From Brachionus manjavacas (Eukaryota > Rotifera > Eurotatoria > Ploima > Brachionidae): 64,000 nt of DNA. The position numbers and the translations under genes are program-made. The notes below the pieces were generated by a model. That model did not search any database and was not told where the DNA came from. It worked only from the letters and a program-made list of their open reading frames with translations. Positions 58,786 through 64,000 of this stretch are shown here, piece by piece (within the stretch, counting starts at the first letter, position 1; each line of letters opens with the position of its first letter). The stretch is from NCBI GenBank assembly GCA_019054805.1, contig JAHQIY010000008.1:3457501-3521500 (forward strand), read 5' to 3'.

Positions 58786-59870
58786 AACATCGAAAAGGCT
58801 TAAGAAAGATTCATCTCCTGGCCATGATAACATCAGCAACTGGCTTTTAAAAAACTTACCTGAGTCCTTGCTATTAATTCTGGTAAAATTCTTTAATTTT
58901 TATCTGGAACTAAACGATATTCCAACTATTTGGAAGATCGCTAAATTATTTGAAATGTCATTTATTTTTATGAATAATTCCAACTAATTTCTTAAAAAAA
59001 TCTAAAAAATTTTCTTTTTTGCACTCGAATAAATCGAGTTTAATTGATCATTTTTTTATTCTTTTTTTTTTCTTGGAGTAACAGCACCGTGCTGGATCTT
59101 TTCAATCAAATTTCGGTCAAAAGTCGCTCTTTTTTGTAAATGTTTAATTAATTCATCAATAGTTGGATGGCTATGAACATCCTGAGATAAAATATGAATA
59201 CATTTTTTCATTATTAATTTAATATTAACTTTTTTCAATAGAATAAATATTCTAGAAATATTTTTGACCACCAAAAGGCCCTCCATCTTTCTAGATAAAA
59301 AAAAATTTAATTTAAAAGGAGCAGTCTGGTTTCATGCACCATTGTAGAACCTCAGATAATACTGTTTTTCTAACCAAAAAGTTTCTGAAACATTAACTAG
59401 AAAAAAAAGCTTGTACTCTTTTTTTTGATATTTCTAAAGCCCTTGACAAAGTTTGGCACACTGGTCTCATTTATAAACTTATTAAGACAAGAGCCCAGCT
59501 CTATATTAATTAATGAACAAACAATTTCCTCAATAATCGTAGGTTCTTTGTAAGACTCAATAACTATAAATATGATCATGTTAATATCGAAATCGGTGTC
59601 CGTCAAGCTTCTATCATAAGTTCTCTTTTATTTTCAATTATTATCAACAATATACTAAAGTTGTTTAAAAGCCATTGGTCTTAAGTCGAGTCCAGGTCTA
59701 GAATTTGACTTTTATAAAGATTGAAAATTGGTCCAAAGATATTCTTAAATCATTTGATAAGTAAATTCCATACAGTGACACTCCAATCTTTCTTGGGATA
59801 AAACTTGACGAATCATTATAATATGACTCATTTATTTTATTTATTTGATCTAAATATCAAGATAGAATAT
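58786..59870 (+). mobile_element. Decayed CR1/jockey-like non-LTR element
   Basis: At 58790-58945 the plus strand reads KKDSSPGHDNISNWLLKNL and IPTIWKIAKLF (RT N-terminal region). At 59405-59660 it reads FFDISKALDKVWHTGLIYK (motif A), NNRRFFVRLN, and IGVRQASIISSLLFSI (motif B, with GG lost). At 59770-59820 it reads TPIFLGIKLDESL. About 380 bases between the first two blocks do not fit and include a minus-strand ORF of unknown origin. Many stops; inactive. Confidence 0.75.
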
Positions 59871-60004
59871 ATATAAAAAAAAAATTTTTTCACAAATCAT
59901 GGAAATTAAGTAAAAAAACACTATTGAGTATTTATAATTGATTACAGTTTTTTCATCTTTACTGTTGCCTTGAATACATTAATTTTTTAATTTCATTAAG
60001 TAAT

Positions 60005-60840
60005 TATTTGTTTCTTTATCTGTGCCAAGTTAAGGCTCCTTCAAAATAAAATAAAAACAAAAAAGAAAAAAAAATTAAAAAAATATTAAATTAAACAAAA
60101 GTAAATAAGTAAAAAAATTTTATAAAAGAAAATTGAAAAAGTAATGAAAACTGCAACATGTTTAATTAATGAACAGACTAGGAAAGAAAAAAGAAATTGT
60201 AAGGTAGCAATTGCACAATGAAGTCGGGTATTCGATTTATCTTGATTCAAAACCCGTTTTGTATTCCTCGACTAGTCTGACAACCAATGGAATAGAATAA
60301 CTCAGTCTCCCCGCTACACATATCTCACTCAACTTGAGACTTTCAGTAATTCAAATTTATCTAAGGCTTTATGATGAAGTAAATTGGAGAGGGTGTTGTA
60401 TTTTAGATTTGGAATTGACCGAACCGTTGAATTTTGGATTACCTGTATTCTTTTAATATTAGTTAATGAGAAAGAGTCAAGAAATGGGAAAGTATAATCC
60501 AGAATGGATCAAATTAAAGATATATAAAGATAAAGAAAAAGATGGATTAAGATTTATGGTTCAAGTGAACAATAGCGGAAGAAGTTTTAGAAAAAAAATA
60601 AACTAATTGAAAAAAAAAACATATAATTTTTATTAGATTAGCCTAATTATTTTTTTTCTATCAGTTCAAAATTACTTCTGTAAACGATGGATGTAATAGC
60701 ATTTTTGTATGCATCAATAGTCCAAGTTTGCTAATTATGTGCAATATCTCTGGAAATCAGACATGGGAAGTATAATCCCGAATGAATCCAACTAAAGATT
60801 TATAAAGATTGCCATAATTTATCAGACTTATAAAGATTTC
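60005..60840 (-). mobile_element. Non-LTR family A 3' end, with a partial second copy
   Basis: At 60020-60050 the reversed family tail (GCTCCTTCAAAATAAAAT) starts. The LVVRLVEEY-encoding region lies near 60220-60330. Sequence near 60485-60535 (GGGAAAGTATAATCCAGAAT) recurs at about 60767-60810, so a second, shorter piece is joined on. Stops throughout. Confidence 0.7.
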
Positions 60841-61299
60841 CTTAATTTCTATAATTTAGAGCTCATTTTTTGTTTCATTTTTTAAAAAATCTTTATTAAA
60901 TTGAGCCTCTAATTACAACATTCTTTAATTTGATCTATTATTGGATTAAAATTAATTATAGAATTGAAATTTTTACCAGGAAACTTGGTCTTCTTTGTCT
61001 AATAATTTTATTTTTATAGATTATTAGGTTAAGATCAGCATTTTTCTTGTTATATTTTGAATAGACCATTGAACAAGACTTTTCAACTGATATCATCATT
61101 TTCCACTTTAATAGTTACAAGTACTTCAAAATGTGTCCTTTAATTTAATTTCCACCTCTCATATGACACACTCTCAGAAATTATCTTGAAAATCCAAAAC
61201 CGACATAATCAAAGTAAATTAAAAAAAATCAAAAACTGTTTTCTCTGCAAAAACGAACCAATTTTATCTGCTCAAAGAGAATTGATTTAGTAACATTTT
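60841..61299. other. AT-rich spacer
   Basis: No ORF or repeat recognised. Confidence 0.45.
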
Positions 61300-61302
61300 T
61301 CC

Positions 61303-61815
61303 TTCTGTACATTTTCCGCGTTTAGTCAAAAAAATTAATGGACAAAACAACTGGTTTATTTATGATACCACGAATAATCAAGATAATTATCAAGCTCCAA
61401 GTCGTATTCTTCGAATGATGTATCCGGAAAGTAATTATCTGAGGGTTAATTTTGTCAACGTGGAACCTCAAGTTGGCCCAAATGATTGTGGTCTGTTTTG
61501 TGTTGCATATGCTCAAATGTTGGCGAATGGAAGAGATCCATTTGAATACAAATTCAATCAAGCTTGTATGCGACAAAAGTACAATTTTTTTTTTAAATTT
61601 AATTCTTGACAAGATTTTGAATGTACCGAAATTTTGAACAAAGAAAAAATATTTGAATCAATTGTTTTAAAATAATAATTTTTGAATTTTTTTTACTAAA
61701 TTTTGTACTTATTTTCTGTTGTTTAATTAATTTTGTCAATGAATATTATTTTAAAAATTTTTTTTTACTTCCATCCTCCTAAAAAATGTACAGCGGGGAA
61801 AATGTACGGTGGGAA
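61303..61815 (+). mobile_element. Small inverted-repeat element carrying a protease fragment
   Basis: GTACATTTTCCGCG near 61305-61320 and its inverted counterpart CGGGGAAAATGTAC near 61793-61810 bracket about 0.5 kb. GGGAAAATG-like words repeat at the right side. The only coding content is the Ulp1-like fragment at 61321-61609. Transposon families such as some MULEs are known to carry Ulp1-like proteases. Confidence 0.5.
61321..61609 (+). pseudogene. Ulp1/C48-like cysteine protease fragment
   Basis: Open in one frame: NNWFIYDTTNNQDNYQAPSR, FVNVEPQVGPNDCGLFCVA, QMLANGRDPFEYKF and QACMRQKYN. The PQ..PNDCGLF box holds the Gln and catalytic Cys of C48 peptidases, and YDT gives the Asp. The catalytic His, usually in NHW, reads NNW here. 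The fragment is about 85 residues of a domain normally near 200, so it should be inactive. Such proteases remove SUMO-like proteins in cells; transposon copies are of unclear role. Confidence 0.7.
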
Positions 61816-61959
61816 TAAAATAAAGTGGGAAAAATGACCAAAGAATTATGAGGATGTTTTTGTCGGTAGTTCAAGAGGTCCAGAAAAAAAGTTTTCTTAA
61901 TCAATTTTTGCTTATGAATTTTCAAGCGAGTGACTTAAAACAGCTAAATTTCTCCCTTT
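61816..61959. other. Spacer
   Basis: No feature recognised. Confidence 0.5.
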
Positions 61960-62430
61960 CTTAGTAGTAATAGTATTTTAATAAACTGCAACTTGGAGAA
62001 ATGTCCAAGCAAAACTCTAATGAGCCATAGCAGTCGTTCCATTTTGTTTCATTTGTTGCTTCGGCATTCAAACATCTAGTTTGGCTTTGAAGCTATTCCA
62101 GCTTCTCGCACTCACAATATCTTCCGGCAATTTGTTCCTGTTGTTGACAACTCTATTATTAAAAAAAATTAAATCTTGGTAGACAATTCTTTACTTGTTC
62201 CCTATGAAGGCTTTTGCTATGTCCCCTAAGTTCATATCTTTGATTACTACTCTTGGTGTTTTGGCTTTATGTCGCATCACTATCGTAACCTACTAAACAC
62301 CGCCAAAATCGTCGATTAATTTTTTTGAAAGCTCAGAACCCAAATACTTTTCTTTTGCTTCGGCTAAAAGTTCCATCATTCTTGAAAATGTCTGATTTGT
62401 TCTTGCTCTAATATGCTGTTTTAAATAACA
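61960..62430 (-). mobile_element. CR1/jockey-like non-LTR 3' end
   Basis: The minus strand encodes FFNNRVVNNRNKLPEDIV and SARSWNSFKAKLDV, the standard end of CR1/jockey-type ORF2 (NR..N.WN.LP..VV.A.S...FK..LD). The 3' UTR (TGCTATGGCTCATTAGAG, TTGCAGTTTATTAAA) ends with a TACTATTACTACTA tail. An in-frame stop lies upstream. Confidence 0.8.
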
Positions 62431-62435
62431 CCAAA

Positions 62436-62560
62436 CCCCTTATCTAAGTATAAATTTTATTTATACTTAGATAAAATTTAAAATAAAATTTAAGTAGTGT
62501 ATATAAGTATAAGTAAGTAGTGTATAAAATTTAAGTAGTTTATATTTATACTTAGATAAG
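62436..62560. repeat. Palindromic TTATCTAAGTATAAA repeats
   Basis: TTATCTAAGTATAAAT and its inverted copy form a near-perfect hairpin at 62437-62474. AAATTTAAGTAGT units and a further TTTATACTTAGATAAG at about 62546-62561 follow. Confidence 0.75.
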
Positions 62561-63251
62561 TTTTTAGTAAAATTTAGAAAAAAAATATCAATAGAATATT
62601 AATATACAAATTTGTTAATTATCACATGATTTGAAGACATTTTTTAAGAAAAACAAAGCAATAAAATTAAAAAGTAAAAATATAGAATTGTTCAGAATTT
62701 TGTCTAGATTTAAGAAAAAAAAACGGGTCATAATTGATCCCTCGGAGGAGATACGATTTAAACCAGAAAAAACACATTTTTTTCTTTTTTTTATCCAACA
62801 AAAACCGCCACACCCTTTTTTTTTCTAAATTACATTAGCATGTAGAGAATTTTATGCTCTTTCAGAATATATACACTTTTAGTATATATACTTTTTTAGT
62901 ATATTTAAGTTTTATCTTTGAGATTTTGAGTCTTAAAGAACAACAACATTTTTCAAGAGTTTGCTATTTTTGGAACCCTGGGTGTAAAAAAATTTTTTCT
63001 TGCCCCCTTCAAAAAAATTTTTTTTGGGTTTTTTGGGGGCTTAGATTACTAATTTTGAGTCAAAAATCTGAAATTCAGATAGCACTAAAGTTTTGAATTT
63101 CGTGAACTTTACTGAACCCTGTGGAAGAACACTACTGACATCAATCCAGTTTGATTGCGTATCACCAAAAACTACCCTTTGAGACCAATCTGTTAAAAAA
63201 CTTCTTATCCATTTAATTAAGCATTCTCCAAAAGCGTAGTACTTAAGCTTG
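62561..63251. other. Intergenic, no gene recognised
   Basis: AT-rich with T-runs. Two short ORFs (62631-62828, 62854-63096) have biased composition and no domain. Around 63110-63240 an old non-LTR trace is possible. Confidence 0.4.
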
Positions 63252-63451
63252 TACAGTCGAGTCTTTTTATAACGATGCTGATTAATACGATATCTAATTA
63301 ATACGATAGGTTTATTCAGAAAAAAACAAACAAATCAGTGCTAATTCATCGTTTTTAATACGATATTGATCTTTTAAACAAAAAAACTTGAAATTTCGAA
63401 TGATTCTAATATCAAATCAATCAAAAAAATAATCTCATTGTCTCAGAACTT

Positions 63452-63835
63452 TTGAAAAAATATAATAGACCTCAGAGTCCTGTTTCTTCTATTCTTAAGG
63501 CAGAGAATCAGGAAAAGATCAAGAACTTATATGAAAACAATTTAATCAATCCTAGCTCTAAAAGAATGAGAGGTTCTAATTATGTTAAAATTGAAGAGGT
63601 TCTTGATCGCTGGTTCAAATCAGTTAAGTCATATAAAAATATTACTCTCAATGGTCCATTGATTCAATCCCAGGCTATTAAATAAGCTACTATGTTAAAT
63701 CAAACTGATTTTAAAGCTATGGATGTTAAAACGGATTTAAAAAAAGGAACAATATTACCTTTAAAACTATTGCATGGATAAAATACGATGGATATGACTG
63801 CGGAAACCTAGTTATAGGTGCAAGTAGCCAAAAAA
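63452..63835 (+). pseudogene. Tigger/CENP-B-type transposase N-terminus, broken
   Basis: The first frame encodes NPSSKRMRGSNYVKIEEVLD then RWFKSVK..NITLNGPLIQSQAIK. This is the second helix-turn-helix of CENP-B/Tc5-type DNA-binding domains (R.R...IE..L..WF, and GP.IQ..A). After a TAA at 63683-63685, homology resumes as ATMLNQTDFKA and, in another frame, FKKRNNITFKTIAW, matching the usual DFKASNGWL.RFKKR.NI segment with stops. No catalytic DDE region follows. No ATG starts the frame. Confidence 0.8.
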
Positions 63836-63917
63836 AGTAGCCCTACTTATAGGTGTAGTTAGAAAAAGCTAGGGAGCCCTACTTATAGGTGCAGGTAGCC
63901 AATAATGTCTAGGTAAA
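63805..63917. repeat. Three ~37-bp tandem units in the Tigger relic
   Basis: CCTA(C/G)TTATAGGTG starts each unit at about 63807, 63842 and 63878, followed by AGTAGCC/TAGTTAG/GGTAGCC and a variable A-rich spacer. The unit has no relation to the transposon ends and interrupts the coding remnant. Confidence 0.8.
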
Positions 63918-64000
63918 CCTAGTTTTTTTATTTTTTTTAAACAGAATTAAAGGAAAAAGACAAATTTATATGTATAATATAGACTTTTATTTAGAAAAAA

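Larger units (their letters stand above)
63254..63920 (+). mobile_element. pogo/Tigger-type transposon, left part
   Basis: TA (63252-63253) is followed by CAGTCGAGTC then TTTTATAACGATGC and repeated TTAATACGATA words. This is a pogo/Tigger-like terminus. The transposase DNA-binding region begins about 200 bases inside. The coding part is broken near 63690-63830 and runs into a short tandem repeat. The right end is not in the window. Confidence 0.75.

Noticed and set aside
59056..59286. 76-codon minus ORF with HSHPTIDELIKHLQKRA
   Set aside because: Slight resemblance to a MULE finger-flanking region, but there is no zinc motif and no ends, so it is too weak to call.

Overview
The window is AT-rich nuclear DNA from a small-genome metazoan. 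Most introns that can be resolved are about 50-60 nt with GT..AG ends. The intergenic space is full of A/T runs, non-LTR retrotransposon tails and small inverted-repeat transposons. Animal-type genes (FoxG, SR splicing factors, a TRIM-like protein, CtIP, SPT2) together with a group of unusual 7-transmembrane receptors suggest a rotifer such as Brachionus. The species assignment is inference; no marker gene in the window fixes it.

Layout. 1-10.4 kb: a ~730-bp repeat (1-728), inverted at 9660-10388; SR splicing-factor gene copy 1 (+); a pogo-like foldback element; a decayed MULE; a non-LTR retrotransposon with stops; a Tc1/mariner scrap. 10.4-25 kb: 7TM receptor 1 (-), a deleted MULE, a six-exon TRIM-like gene (-), then receptors 2, 3 and 4 in tandem (+). 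25-32 kb: two decayed non-LTR elements, SR gene copy 2 (-), MITEs. 32-37.6 kb: a seven-exon CtIP/RBBP8/Sae2 homologue (+) whose 3.5-kb intron holds two transposons. 39-48 kb: 7TM receptor 5 (-), an SPT2 (SPTY2D1) histone-chaperone gene (+), tRNA-Ile (-). 48-64 kb: retroelement remnants around an intronless FoxG gene (+), an Ulp1-like protease fragment in a small inverted-repeat element, and a pogo/Tigger element interrupted by a short tandem repeat.

Most interesting signals. (1) Five full-length receptors and one 3' fragment share private motifs: an SKxKL..E block after TM1, YSLFHL at the end of TM3, NKKL..KF before TM6, and IHxxL after TM7. They lack recognisable DRY and NPxxY motifs and look like a lineage-specific, probably chemosensory, expansion. 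(2) The two SR genes differ clearly in exon 1 and the 3' UTR, but are almost identical over about 1.0 kb from mid exon 2 to the last codon, including a 412-nt intron. This is a sharp gene-conversion footprint between inverted paralogues about 24 kb apart. (3) Several non-autonomous DNA elements have unusual ends, including a MULE-like element whose arms are arrays of a CAACACAA word.

Gene structures were spliced by hand and checked for reading phase at each junction. Transposon boundaries are approximate unless a TA duplication is stated.
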